Assembly (NCBI GenBank): GCA_022695795.1
Contig: MU404161.1
Location: 1-64,000 of the forward strand
Direction: 5' to 3'
Source of the DNA: Biscogniauxia marginata
Taxonomy: Eukaryota; Ascomycota; Sordariomycetes; Xylariales; Xylariaceae
DNA length: 64,000 nt
This document shows, piece after piece, positions 37,167 through 50,290 of the stretch. A model generated the notes under the pieces. It was given only the letters and a program-made list of their open reading frames with translations, searched no databases and had not been told where the DNA came from. The position numbers and the translations under genes are program-made. How positions within the stretch are numbered: position 1 is the first letter of the stretch; each line of letters begins with the position of its first letter.

Positions 37167-38117
37167 TCATACACAAGTCTCCAACATCTTGTCTAGCACT
37201 CCTTTGAGAGTTGCATTCTCTAGGGCAGCCGCCACTCTCTCCTTATCGGCTAGTTGCTTGTTGACTTGATCATCTTGGCTATGAGTTCCCTCCTTGATCA
37301 CAACATCCACACGGTAATTGGGTGGCAGCGCCTGCTCAAGACGTACCCTCACTCCTAAGCCAATGACGGTAGCAAGTGAGCAGTGGGTAATAGTTGGGGT
37401 GATCTCGATAAGCACACGCGTCAGAGTGTTAGGGTCTGCTGCTACAGAGGGAGACGGGGTAATATGGATGTCAGGAAGGTTTACGACAGCCAATTGACCG
37501 AGCGATAGCGGGTGCTCTGGGTCAGAGATGGTCGAAATCAGGTCTATGAAACGTCAGCCGTCTGATGTCCGCATGGAGCATCAAATGTGAACCAATTTGT
37601 GTTGTGATGCGACACTCGGCCGAAGGGACCAGGCATGGACAAGATGTGGTTGTAGATGGCCATAATCGGAGTTGACAAGGTTGAAAGGGCGGTTTGGGTC
37701 AGGGTTGGGGGAGCGTAGATGTATGGCATTGGCAATGGGGGACGATGGCGTCGATGATGATGAAACACGGGGCGTCGTTACATCCAAAAGCAGAGATGCA
37801 GAAACCGCACACGGCCAAGTCTTGCCGACAGAGGCTTTAACATGTACGGTGGAAATTGTGGGGAATAGGAGAAGACTTGTCGCAGACTTACCGTAAACCT
37901 CCTGCTCATCGATAGGCTCGGCAGTGAAGTCATCATCGCTTTCTGCGTCGTCGGACCACGGGGTCTCGCAGAAAGGAGCCGTCAAGTACTGCGGCTTGCG
38001 CATGAGGGCGCCCAGCCTCGATTCGGGACCTTTCCCAGCGGACCTCTTCTTCCCATCCCGTCGTGTAGGGAGTTCTGACGCATTTAGGATGGTGGGGTTG
38101 GCATTGTCCTTGTCCAT
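37167..38117 (-). CDS. cia2: MIP18-family cytosolic Fe-S targeting factor Cia2 (200 aa)
   Basis: Two exons, 38117-37892 and 37543-37167, joined in phase across a 348-nt intron (GTAAGT...CATAG). The N-terminus is charged and poorly conserved (MDKDNANPTILNASELPTRR, then PWSDDAESDDDF). The core begins EVYDLISTISDPEHPLSLGQL and includes the MIP18/FAM96 signature THCSLATVIGLGVRVRL with its conserved cysteine, followed by VVIKEGTHSQDDQVNKQLADKERVAAALEN. Cia2 acts with Cia1 and Met18/MMS19 to deliver 4Fe-4S clusters to cytosolic and nuclear enzymes. Length and motif order are normal. The intron is longer than usual for this window but contains no recognisable gene. Confidence 0.93.
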
Positions 38118-41100
38118 TTTGATAATCGACGAGGCTTCTTCCAGAAGCGGGTTAGTAGGTCCTCAGCTGTCCTTTGGAACCAAGGTAGAGAGAACTGTAC
38201 GCTATGCGAGTTGGTCTTCTTTTGGTATGTAGGGTGCTTGGGTGTTGCTGGGTAATTGATAATGGTAATTGTATACGAGTGTTGGATGGAGTCGTAAGTT
38301 GCCACGAGGAACTTTTGAGGAGTGAGGTCAAAAAGCAAGGTTTGAAGCGACACCACCGACAAGGAGCCCACGTGGGGGGTTCGTCCTACCTTCCTCCTCA
38401 GGCGCCTTCCTAGGAGGTACGTACCTAACCTCAAGGTACCTAGTAAAGTTCGGAACTAGGTTACTCCGATGTCTCAGCTGACACCACTTGCAGCTGCGGT
38501 TAGGTTCTAGGTACCACACTCCCCCGCCCCGTCCCGAGGTCCAATGGGATTCCATCTCTCCCCCTCCAATCCATCCTCTTTCACGATAAAAAGTACAAAC
38601 CCGGATAATTAATTTTTAAATTTTTTGCTTGTCATACTCCGGTCTTACGGACTTGGCCCTATGACTGTGGTCATCAGGCTCGTCAGTGGTCTTGGTAGCG
38701 CGGTTGTATGCATGTCGTCCCGAGTCCTGCAGTAACCGAGACCGATCTTGTCGATTAAGATTCAAGCAGCATGTAATACGACCTTTGCAGGGACCCGACA
38801 GCAACAAAACCATCCTCGATATTTCATGTACTCATGCATAACCGCTTGCTGCTGATCCAGTGGCAATATGGCATGCTATATACCCCCTATAGTGCACGTG
38901 TCTACCTCCTCCGCTACGTTTAGCTCTACCTCTCCACTACATCTCAAGTGAGAGGTAGAAATAGGCACATAACCGAGCACTTCTTCATCTGATCTTATTT
39001 GTCTTTTGATTTGTTTTTCATTTGCCGTCCTAGCCCCCGATCTTGGAGGCGGCACGCCTCCCGTAGCCCTCCATCGTCCGGACATACCCACATCCCACCG
39101 GTCAGCCCTGCTAAAAGTAGACATGACCAACGGAACTCCGAACTTCATCAGGAAATCTTTGGCAATCAGCTCCGGGCTCGAGGCTATGTCGTGCAGCTGT
39201 CAGTTCGATCTCCCGCCAGCACTATGAGCGTGTCGGCACGTGTCTGCAGAGTTCCTGCTGTCAGGTACCCGGTGCTTTGAGGATGCGCGAGATCCGGAGC
39301 GCATTGTGCTCACAGTCAAAGTCGTCGCCATCGCGCGGTAGCAACACCACAAGACGACACATGCGATACACCTGCCTAGCTTCAATTGATGAGTGGCGTA
39401 CAGACACAACTTGACTTACCCTCACTTTCATCCATGTCTAATGAGCAGGGGCTATTCAGTACTATTCGTCTTGGCACTTCGCGAACGTCTTGGTCAGCGC
39501 TCATGGGTACGGTTCGCCTCTGTAGTTTCTGGGTTCCAAGTCTTCTAAAGTCGACAAGTCATTCGACTAGCCCGAAGGATTTCCACTACGGTTTAAAATT
39601 CCAAGGTAAGCCCACCAACCACGTTTGTTTTCTGTAGGTTGCGGGCCGATGGCGTTTCGATTATTAACGTGTATGTGGCCCAAAGCTCTGTTGAGTTTCC
39701 GCGGTATCTTCTTCCAAATCCCTCTAGGAACCCCCCGGTATATTGCATGTGACTCTCGGTGACCCAAAGAGAATCTAGCAAGTCTAATCTCTATACGGTA
39801 ATAGTAAAGATGGAGCTTGTTCATATAGGGTACAACCTTAGATGAATTCCTCCAGGCCCCCCCTGGGTGGGGGGACAGTTACATCCAGACGGGACCTACC
39901 TGTTGGAACTCCAGATCTAGAGGACTATGTAGAAAGAGTCGCGAAAACTCTCGACTTGCGACTGTGATAGATTGCCATTGCTAGGTACTGAGCCGGTGGA
40001 AAGAAACCGAGGAAGTGCCACCAGTGATGGCTGGTGGTAACCAACAACCCAGCGGCTATTGTTGTTGATATCACCTATCAATTCACATCATGGTAAAAGG
40101 ACAATACTTCTGCATTGCAGGAGGTGGTAAGGGTCTTGGTAAATCCCGTCTCTCCGCCTTCATCGGCAAGATGATCCGGTCAACTCGCCGGTCTGACAAA
40201 GCACGAGCATTGCAGGGTTAGTAGACGGCGGGGCACCTTTTATCTAATAATCAGTCATCATAGACCGGACTACTATTGGAGAGGTGAGTAGGTATTGAGC
40301 TGCAAGAAACTATTACGAGAATTCTACACTACACTATAAAAGCTTCCCATAATGAGGATCTACGTAATCTGCAGTCGGGGGCTGTCGCTTCAGTCCTGAC
40401 GTAATATGTATAGCGAGAGTATAAATACAGTCAGTACATATATTGAATCTTTTGAGAGAAGCAAACTGGAGCCAGCCTTGCCCAGTCCCGTGCTTTCCCA
40501 TACCGAGGCCTCTTTCTGTCTTCGCTCCTGTTTCGAAAATAAGATCCGCCACGAGGCAGGTAATGACCGATGGGTAATCGTAAGATATTGAGATGACAGG
40601 ATGACAGCCTCCGGGGAGATCCGCTGGTTATGTTGACTAATTAGGCCAGTCGCCAGCTGCGGCGGAATCGTCAAACGTGGTGGTGCTTGGCTCGCGTGGC
40701 AGGGGATGGCAGAAGTCAGTCAGAGGACGGACCGCTCCTCAACTTACTGAGTCGTGTATACACCTAGACACTACGCCTGGAGAGTCAGTGACTGCGCGGC
40801 GTACCCAGGTGGTCAGCTCTACGTAGTAACACTGGTATCTAGTTGCCCTATCCGGGTCCTGGTCACCACCTTCAACATCTTTCGTGCTACCTCGCAAAGC
40901 CTTTCACTCGACACAATGTAATAAGTCAAACGGGCACAGCTCCGGTCTGCGCCAACCACGAGTGCCTATTCACTCGGACTATTTGGATCCTGTCCACTCC
41001 ACAGACACGTCTAAGCGCTTGTTCCTATGCAAGGACGCTAGGACGTGACCCCAATAACCATTTGCTCGATTCTATGGAACCGACGATAAGCTTGCCCTAT

Positions 41101-43377
41101 CTAGATCCCAATTCCAAGGAACTACGGTAGTACTCGTGCCTGCAGCACCTTGCTTGTGCGTCCGACCACTGGAAGTTGTTTTTCAGACGACTGTAGAGAA
41201 CTGCCGAACTTGGAGATATTGACACTGCCTCGTCACAGCGATCGTGGAATACAGATTAAGTTTACAGGTCGAGTTAAGAGGTAGGTCATGCATTGGAAGC
41301 AGCCTCAACCCCTTTTACTTCTACTCTCCTTCTCCTTCGCCTCGTCACCGTCACCGTCACCGTCACCGTCATGTTCGTCCTCATCACGCTCTATGGCATG
41401 AGCCATCAACAGCGGACTCGGGTTTTTGGTGATGGGGTTTTCCGCGCACAGAATTGAACAGAAGCAGAAGACGAGATGATTTAAGCTAAGATCATTAGTA
41501 GATTCTCGGGACCTGAGCCGCGCTTTAGCTTTTAGGGTTGTTCCAAGTATAATCCCCTGAATTGGTTCAACTACCAAGACACCAGTTGATATTGGCGCAT
41601 GCACGATTCTGACCGCCAATTCTTATATGAATATCGTCACGGCAGTGGGCTAGGCGAGACGAAAATCAACTGCAGGCGCTAAGCAGATAGCTACGGCCCC
41701 AGTAACTTGTCGCGTGTTAACGAGTGAAGAGATATAGGAGGCTCGGGGGACCGGTCCCGAGGGATTGGAATCTAGCAGATGCGTAGCTGAGCGCGCGGCA
41801 TCTTAAAACTAACCCGGTCTTGGCTGCGTTCGCACCCTTCATAGTACACCACTATAGCAGTGATGAGAAACAACTAGGTAACAGATTCAACTAGCCAGCC
41901 CTGTTACCCCTTCTCTCCACCTCCGTCAACTGTCTTCATACCGAATCCTCAAAGCGAAGGATCAACAAGCACTAGCCAAATGTTGAAAAATGTTTGACAC
42001 ATCTAGTGTATGCAATGTATGCACCTAGGCACAGGAGACAGACACACGCATAGCCGTCGTCATCAGATGGCACAGAAGAAAGGGTATCGTCATCTCTCCC
42101 ATCTCAGCACAAACGAACTGAGGTCGAGATCCGAGGTGCTTGATCTTCTTCCCCTGGGCCGTTTCACTCTATAATTGATGTATTATTGCCCCACGCGACT
42201 TAATGCCTGCCCGATTTTTCTAGCGTACTGGATCTCGTCCAGGGTTAAGCCAACAGGGAGAGACACAATGTGGCAACAATCGGCTACTATTTCATCAGAG
42301 CATTATGACAATAATAGCCTCGGATATTGATTTAAACTCGTAGATAGGTATTCGCCGAGGATGATCAAGGTGAAGGGTTGGTAGATGCCAATGCTTGGTT
42401 CAGGGTATACGTACACGAATCCAGGAGAGTCTCCATTGTCGGTACCCAAGCTCGAAAACCCCCGTCACGATTCGGCATCAGACACCAAATCAAGTCTTTG
42501 CCTTGCAAACTATATAGCTGTGTGCCTATATTTATAGCTGGCAGTTTAATTACCGTCTATATGTTTATTTATAGTTCAGCAATTCTATAGACACGAGGGC
42601 CAATGTGTAGTATACGTACGTAATTCGGAGATATATCTCGATTGAAACAAATCATATGGATGGCATCGCATCGCTACGTGATAAGTATAAGTTGGGGGGG
42701 GGCAGTAGGTGGGTAGAAGACCGCGAAAGAGAAAGAGAACGAGTGAGAGACAAAAGGATCGAAATCAATAATACCGTGAGGCTTTTAGGTAAGCGACCAT
42801 TAGACTTACCATTAGAACCTGCCATTAGACTTATTAGGCTTCTAGGTGTTTCCCTTTAGTAGCTGCTAAGGCACTAGTCGAGACGCAACAGGACCTGCTA
42901 GGCCTTTCAGACTGGTGCGAGAGAGGCCTAGAGCGAGCCACACCAGGGACGCCAGGGTCCACTTCAAAACAGGCCCACGCCCCAGTCTTCCAAGGAGGGT
43001 CTCCCAACTCCACTAATGCTCTGGCGCTATTCCCCCCCCCCTCTTCTACCTGAATACCGGGTCCCTCCCTGGACGCACTCGGCGGGAAAAGCCCGCTCGC
43101 ATGCTGGATCTGACGTCCCGTTCCCCTCAAAGCTGCTGCAGGAAAGCTTTTAGAAGGCGTTAAACTTGTGGCGCGCGCCCACACTGCCGGAATTCCAGTC
43201 TTCATTCTTTCCTCCTGTCTGCATCCCAGCTACAACACCCAACACCTGCATACCTTGCGCGATCCCACGCCTCGCTACGCTCCCCGACGAACGACAACAC
43301 CGCGCCCGTACGTGGATGCGGATTGCTGCCGAGCTGGCGCATCGAGGGTTTCCAACCCACCGACAAACGACGCAGCC
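38118..43377. other. 5.3-kb gene-poor region
   Basis: It contains the cia2 promoter at the left and the 5' region of the transcription factor gene at the right. A minus-strand stretch at about 39130-39370 has protein-like segments (LVVLLPRDGDDFDCEHNAL; ELIAKDFLMKFGVPLVM) in different frames and may be a decayed gene. At 40090-40221 (plus) lies a 43-codon basic frame with good ATG context. At 41344-41370 is a GTCACC hexamer array. Short direct repeats of CCATTAGACTTA lie at 42798-42838. Nothing else could be supported. Confidence 0.45.
41344..41370. repeat. (GTCACC)n hexanucleotide repeat
   Basis: Four and a half perfect copies of GTCACC. It opens a low-complexity Asp-Gly frame on the minus strand, which I do not consider a gene. 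Confidence 0.9.
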
Positions 43378-46300
43378 ATGTCGAACGACCAGTCCGTCCG
43401 CAGGCTGCTGCCCCAAAGCTCGCATCTGAACTCGTTCTCCTTTGCGCCCCAGACCTACCAGCCTCCGCGGGAGACCCAGAAGAGTGCGCCGTCCCGGAAG
43501 AGCCCTTTGTGAATCCCGTTTCTCTAACGTGCTTGGACTTGCAGACTATGTATTCGTAGATGAACACAACCGGCATAAGCGGCTGAAGGGTACGGACTCG
43601 CTCTGCTAACTCGAAATTCCCATTAGAGATGCACGGCTAACACAAATGTAAAACACCAGTTATGAGGGCTTGCGAGGTATTTGCGTGCTCGGCCCCTTAC
43701 CCCCTCTTGTCTTGGTATTAACGTCCCACGAGGGTTGTCGAAGGAGAAAGATCAAATGCGACGCAGCGACGACCAACACATGGCCGTGTTCTGCCTGCAT
43801 TCGGCTGAAGCTTCACTGCGTCCGTCCCAATGGCCAATATGAAGGCTCGCCGACGGACACGCAGGCATACGAACCGACAAGGTCGGAGTATGAAACCGGG
43901 CAAGACAGCTTCAGGCACATGTCCATGTCGCAAGCGTCGCAACAATCCATGATGGCAGCTCAGCCGAAGCCCGGCATGTATCCGTCGCCTAGCTCCTATT
44001 CGGATCATCAAGGCGTCTACCCGTCTGTTTCCTACGGGGATTCGCCCACGGCGCAGCATCACATGCAGTACGCCGGCGTCCCTCCCCCTCCCGTAGGAGC
44101 CATGGACCCGGCCTATGCCCCCAACGTATTCCCGACTCCCCCGATGCATCAGACGTCTGCCCCCCATTCCGAGGCGTCGCCCGAGTCCTACCAGGCAGAC
44201 CAGTACGGCCAACACGATCTCGCGGATCTCTTAGGCTCTCTCAAGGTCGACGAGAGGGGCACAGGTTGGTTATTTATCGCTCTTGTTTAATGGGATATAT
44301 CTATTGGTCAAAGTACTAATTTATTCAAGCACCTTACCTTAACAACAAAATGGCACTCGCGTCAGGGGAGCCGGAAGAGCCCGCAGTTGAGGAAGCGGAT
44401 GATTACAAGAATTCTCTGCCACCTCTACTCTCAGGCCCAGGGCTGAAGATACGGATACCGCCCGAACTAATGCCAGACGAGGAAACCATTATGCAGTACT
44501 TCGACCTCTATTTTGCGAATGTGCACCCTTATGTTCCAGTACTCAACAAGGCCCAATTGTATCAGCAGTGGCATACAAACCGAGAGTCGATATCACCCTT
44601 ATTGTTGGAGGCAATATTCGCAGTAGCCGGGCGGCTCGCCGATGAACCAGCTTTAGGACAGCAATGGATCGCGCTAGCTTCGAGTAAGACTTGGCCATAC
44701 ATTCAACTCGATGACGCCTTGAGACTAACGCTGTACAGAGCACGCTGATTCATTCATGGACGTTCCACGGTTAAGTACTCTACAAGCACTGCTGATTATC
44801 TTGAAGGCAAGAGAAGCTGTGCCAAAGCGCGGCTACTACTATCGGTCCTGGATGTCTATTGTGCATTGTGTGGCTATGGCCAAGGACTTAGGCCTTGATG
44901 AGCATTCCGAGAATCACAGACTTGGAAGGTCATGTGGATCAACGCCAGCCGACTGCTTGACGAAGACGCGAATTTGGCAAACAATATTTGTCTGCGAGAC
45001 GATGATAGCTGCGCCCCAAGGTAAAACAAGCCACTAGCAGCTCTGGTATCTTACCCCTAGGTTATATCTGACAATATTTCTAGGTCGAAGCGATCTTTCA
45101 GTAGAGTTAGAGACATTGGATTTCAGCGTTCCAAGGCCGTTACCAGGTATCGACGAAGCAGAGTATCATACCACGCGAAATTTTACATACTTTACCCGAA
45201 TTGTTCGCAACATCCACCGGATGAATTCTATATATTCGAAAATCAAGAGAAAGAAGGAATGGGGCATCGATCCCGAGTTTGTCCAGCTGAACCCTACCCT
45301 ATCCTCCTGGATTAATGACCTCCCGCCCGACATGTCCATCACGTTCCCCCCAGATGGGTCGCCCCCATGGTTGCCCTCGCACTACCTAGGGAATTTGCAC
45401 TCATATTATCACCTGAGCATAATATTGCTTCATCGGCCGCAACTAACATTCCTGGAGCCTATGAGTGTGGATGGGCAATGGAAATCGCACATGCTGCTCT
45501 GCTATTCGTCTGCGAAGGCCTTGTGTCGCATTCAGGAATCAATGTTGCAGTCATACGGTTTAAGCGGGCTACAGTGCATGCAAAGAGGCATCAGTTTCAC
45601 CATATACGCGGTCCTGTCGTGCATCGTTCTTCACCTCGTGCGTTGATCTCGACTTTCGTGTTGTTTTCGCAGATGCGTGACAGATGAGGCTAACTACAAT
45701 TATAGGTAGCGTTGACTTCTCCCGACCCAGACATCAACACGGACTCCCGAGAGTATTTTACGCGGCACATGAGGATCCTAGAGAGGACTATGTCTTCTTG
45801 GCCTCTGCCGGAGATGTTGAAGCAAATCGATGCCGTACGAGAGGCTTTCTCTGCTGACGTTAGGAAACCATTTGTCTTAAAACCGAGTTTTCCGTATGGA
45901 AGCCCACATCCCAGCAACCCGAGCCCACCCCGGGCGAATACTTTCAAGCCACCTATGTTGAGGACTAGTTCCTTGGATCCGAATCTGGACTCCCAGGCTG
46001 GGCCTCATTCGCAAGTCAGTTATGCCAACCATCCCATAACGCCCATCTCTTCTGGTTCTGGGGACAACAAAAGTGACTCTCCAACGGTACAGTCACTGTC
46101 CATGATGACTTCCGGCCAGACGTCACAGGCACCACTTTCGCATGGTATGTCATTGGCGGATCATACTACGTGGAACCCTTCTCGTTTATTTGAGTAAGTG
46201 ACCAATTTTCTTGGATTTCAACCTTCGCGTTATGCTAACGCAAGACCACAGCCAATGGAATTCCACATTTGGTACGCAGCAGCTCCCGTCTCAGCAGGCC

Positions 46301-46576
46301 ACGGTGCCCTCGCAGTCCAGTTCTCTAAGTGTTGCCTCATCTTCAGGTGCCCCAGAAGTCCCTACCACCCAGGATATCCAGATCGCGACTGGGTCTCTCC
46401 CGACAGCACCACCATCTATGGCTCCTCAGCATTACTCTGCCCCACCCGTGCAGACCTTTGTTACTCCGGCCATGTGGCAAGAGTCAGTGGCTAGCGTATA
46501 CGAGGGCGGACTGAAGCGGCATTGGGATTATGATGGCGGCGGTTCGATCGCCGAAACGATGAACAAGCGCCGCTAA
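43378..46576 (+). CDS. Zn2Cys6 transcription factor with fungal_trans domain (900 aa)
   Basis: Nine exons close in phase: 43378-43483, 43545-43589, 43660-43676, 43733-44264, 44330-44683, 44739-45020, 45084-45637, 45706-46193 and 46252-46576. It starts MSNDQSVRRLLPQSSH. Exon 2 encodes YVFVDEHNRHKRLK. The 17-nt exon 3 encodes the start of the zinc cluster (MRACE) and exon 4 continues GCRRRKIKCD. The complete cluster is C-x2-C-x6-C-x9-C-x2-C-x6-C, ending CIRLKLHCV. A Pro/Ser/Gln-rich linker follows. The fungal_trans middle homology region begins near YFDLYFANVHPYVPVLN and continues through LQALLIILKAREAVPKRGYY and HLSIILLHRPQL. The C-terminal tail is Ser/Pro/Gln-rich. It is a nuclear DNA-binding regulator. 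The exceptional conservation I recall for the segment around the cluster suggests an orthologue common in Sordariomycetes, but I cannot name its regulon. Confidence 0.88.
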
Positions 46577-49500
46577 GCTATGTCTACATAACAAATACCC
46601 AGACTGATAACGCCCTCTTTCTGGAAACGAACGAGCGAAAACGATACGAGTCATGATTCGCAATGCAACGGAGTGACGTCTTCCATTCCGATGGTCACTA
46701 ATCAAATTTACGATGTTCTGCTACAGTCGCTCATCTACTATTAGGTTTATAGGGTGTTTTTATTCTCGCATATTAGCACATGTACAACAAAACAGCAATG
46801 ATGATCGCCAAAAAGTAAGCCAGCTCGGAATACTACGCCGAGGCCACCGAACAGGCAAGGGGAGACGGAGGGGAGGAAACATTGCATATCGGTGGACCTG
46901 TATAGTACGTATTGAAAGGCATTGGGCTACACAAAAAACCTATTTTTTGGACGGAGTACGACAACGGGAGCTTTTTCTTTTTGGATATTAGGGGGAGAGA
47001 TAAAATTTGGGCGAGGCGAAAGGAGAAAGGAGGGGAGGCGCCCAAACTCGGTGTTTCCTAGGGAAAGGGGGACTAAGGGACTCGTATAGGAGAGTTTCTT
47101 TTTCTCCCTTTCTTTTTCGTTTCTTTTTTTTTCTTCTTCCTCCGGTTAAACACGTATTCCCAACAGCACAGAAATTATCTTTTTTCATGTTTCGGGTTTT
47201 TTTTTTCTGTGGCGTGGGCTAGGTGTTATTATTATTACTTTTTTTTTTTGCTTTCGAGGTAGCATTTGGGAGGCGATCCTAAGCGGCAAACGGGACCTAC
47301 GAGAAATCCTTCCTTTTTGGTATTTGGGGCTTTTTTTTTTGTGGCTTTGAAATTGGTTCCCCGTCGAGAAAAAGAAATCAAATCTTGTCGGATTTTTATT
47401 TTTATATTTTTCATATCATGAATGAGGCTTTTTAATTTGCTTCTGTGTATGATTAGATATTATCTCTTTTTGCATGGGTTGGTGCGCTTTTTGAGTATGT
47501 GTGTTGCGCGCGTGTGTGTGTGTTTGGTATTTGGACCTATGTATAGGTTTATATATGTTTTATGATATCCTATTGTCCTTCCCATCTGTCCCACCGCCCT
47601 TTTCTTGTCTTTATTACTTTTGTCTATCCCGAGGTCAGAGATTTTGTTGTGAAAGAAGTGTTGGGGGTTAAAAGGGGGATGTACTAGGGGAAGGCGGGAG
47701 ATGTTGTGATGGAAGACTTGTTCTATCTGTCTATCTGTCTACACCGAGACCGGGCTTGCTGGGTTTGGGAAGAGTAATAGAGAGACTACGCTGGGATGTG
47801 GGTAGGTAATGTAGTGCCGTGCTCGCTTCGATGCTTTGGAATTGAGGTGTTGGACTAGGTACGTGTATGTATGTATATGTATGAATGTGACGTAGCTTGT
47901 GTTGGCTGTTCGAAGAGCCGCGCTGGGTAGAGAATTGATCACACGGGAATATTTAGACCGACTTGAATCGTCGCTTATTATACCTTACGTAGTGCTTAGC
48001 CTGCCGTATATGCCGATAGTTTAGCTGCGACTTCATTCCCAATGGAGGTAAATCGGGGGGGGGGAAGAAAAAAAAAAGAGTCGTGTCAACAATGTATCTT
48101 TAAGAAGTTGCTTCTTCTTCTCCACGTAAGGTCATACTTTCCAGTCTGGTGTTACCAACGTCAACTGTAACTTAATGTAGGTATGTAGGTATGTATTATG
48201 CAAAGAAAGTCAGATTTGGGGAATCTAAACAGTCGTCCGTATATTACCTGCATGCGTGGTGTAGGGGTAGATAACCCCTATATGCATACATACATATATG
48301 TGTGCATCTAAATTACGTGCATATTTATTTTTTCTTTCTCGGCCTATCTGATCTCTCCCCTCTTTTCTTTTTTCTTTCCATTTTACGTATTAATCTATCT
48401 TTCTATCTGCCCGTATGTCGTCTGTCTTGCATCTCGCCCTGTCTTGCCGTGTGTAACTATCCAACCTAGGTAGCGATATATTGGGGGCGGGAAGGCTTCC
48501 TATCGGCTGATCTGACTACATGCATACATATCTCGTTACATATATCTAGCTGGCTGGCTGGCTGGCAGATTCGGTTTTGCGTCGGCGATGATGAGATCTA
48601 TACATTTTTGCTTTTTGCTTCCACTTTACTCTTATCCAATCCATCAATAAAACCTCCACGAAAGGTAAAGACTAGTAATAACCTAGTGTTTTTTCTTCTT
48701 CTCCTTTTTGTCTATTTCTGCTTCTTTCTTCTTCTTCTAAACTTCAACATTTACGATTGAAAAGCCTTGCTACGTTACCGTGGGGGGGGGGGGGAGTCGA
48801 CTCTAGTTCATCTCATTCGTCAACATTCTCGCTAAGGTGTGTAACCCAAAGGCAGGACAAGGCGAGGTGAGGCGAGAAAATGGGGGGGTGGAGGGGGGTT
48901 AAACTAAGCTAGATGGCCTGATGATTGCGTTGGAAATGTGATGTTGTATGTATGTAGGTATGTACATAGTTGCCGTTCCCTACCTACATACCTACATGCC
49001 TGTGCATGGGTAAGTGTGCATATGTGGCTAGCAAGCGAGATGCAGCCATGCGAGATAAAAAGCAGGGAAGTAAATATGACAGGGGATACTCCGGAACTCC
49101 TGCTACTGGACTCGATTACACGCCCTCTCCATGTGGACTATCGGTCTCGCTTCCTAGAGGTCGGTTTTTTTTTTTGTTTTTGTAAGAACGGGGAGGGGTT
49201 CTGACGAATAAGCCACCGTAACGAGGCGAGCTCAGGGGCGTTATAGATGAATTCTATATCTCCGGATTTACATAATGTAATATTGATGCGTTTTGATATG
49301 CGGGCAGCGTATGCGGCCGGCTTTATGTAGTTATCTTGTATGCGCCGAGCTGCTTGACGTGCATTAGAAGGCCTATGTATGTTAGTAGTTATGTGTAGAG
49401 ATAGGTAACCGCGGAATATCGATTTTTCAGTCAAGAATACTTACATAGCTACCTACCTACTTCTTACACGTATATCGGATTCTTTATCGTAAGGTCACAT

Positions 49501-50177
49501 ACTCATTTTCTAGCTCTGCTCCGAGACCTGCCCGCTTCGTCCTCGTCTACCTCAGCTGAGGTATGGAGTTGTAATCTACCTAGGCAGGCATTTGGTGTAG
49601 CTTATTGTATGTACGCAGTCGTCTGGGTATACACATGCATACATGCATGTAGGGTGTTGTAAGTGTAGGTATGCAGTGCAGGTGCATGTTTAAGTAGACG
49701 CATAACGCACCAGAACTGCAACAAGCAACGGCTCACATGGCGGGTGACCACATTTGATTGATGCTGGCGCTGGTTGACGGTACGTGGTCTTGCCTCATGG
49801 CTCGCACTCTTGCTGATCATCCGCCCCCACCCACGTTTCCTTGGCGGATGTTGGCTGCAAGTCAGTGAAGAGATGCAGCTGGTTTTTGTTCAGACTGACA
49901 GCAGGAAGGGGAAGAGGAAGAGGAAGAGGAGGAGGGCTTCCAAGTTCCACCCAATCGGTAAGAGGCTACGGGTACCGAATTGGTCTAACCTACACGGAAT
50001 GGGCATAGAGTGGCCTGAGCTAGCTATGGGTTGGTAGTACAAGGTGAAAACTTCGGGCTTCTCTCGGCGTGATACATTAGCTTACCTAGCGGCCCCTTCC
50101 GCTCGGGAAAGCACGGAGCAATACGACCAGTATATAAGTTATGTTAAGGTCGCAGATTCTCATCGATTGCGATTAAT
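46577..50177. other. 3.6-kb gene-poor region downstream of the transcription factor
   Basis: Mostly T-rich tracts, CT blocks and ATGTATGTAGGTATG-type repeats. There is a poly-G run at 48782-48794 and a CTGG tandem (about 48549-48565). The first few hundred bases are probably the transcription factor 3' UTR. No coding frame was convincing on either strand. Confidence 0.5.
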
Positions 50178-50259
50178 TCTCGATTGGTCTAGTGGTCAGG
50201 ATACCTGCTTGTCAACTGACAATCCGCAGGTGGCCGGGGTTCGATTCCCCGATCGAGAG
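50178..50259 (+). tRNA. tRNA-Asp (GUC) with a 10-nt intron
   Basis: The acceptor stem is TCTCGAT paired perfectly with ATCGAGA (50178-50184 with 50252-50258), with discriminator G. The D stem is GTCT/GGAT, the anticodon stem CCTGC/GCAGG, and the T arm CGGGG-TTCGATT-CCCCG. The loop reads TTGTCA...C, giving anticodon GUC. Ten extra bases (ACTGACAATC) sit directly after position 37, the canonical tRNA intron site. Removing them leaves a normal 72-nt tRNA-Asp. Internal promoters are the A box TGGTCTAGTGG (50185-50195) and the B box GGTTCGATTCC (50238-50248). Confidence 0.93.
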
Positions 50260-50281
50260 GTTCGACGTTAATTCGGTATAC

Positions 50282-50290
50282 TTTTTTTTT
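50282..50290 (+). terminator. RNA polymerase III terminator of the tRNA
   Basis: A run of nine T residues beginning 23 nt after the tRNA 3' end, the expected Pol III stop signal. Confidence 0.8.

Noticed and set aside
41305..41619. Acidic Asp-Gly protein on the minus strand
   Set aside because: The frame is opened by the GTCACC hexamer repeat and has no other protein-like features.
43670..43732. Open frame upstream of GCRRRKIKCD as the transcription factor N-terminus
   Set aside because: It lacks an ATG and the first zinc-cluster cysteine. The micro-exon model restores RACEGCRRRKIKCD and joins to a good upstream exon.
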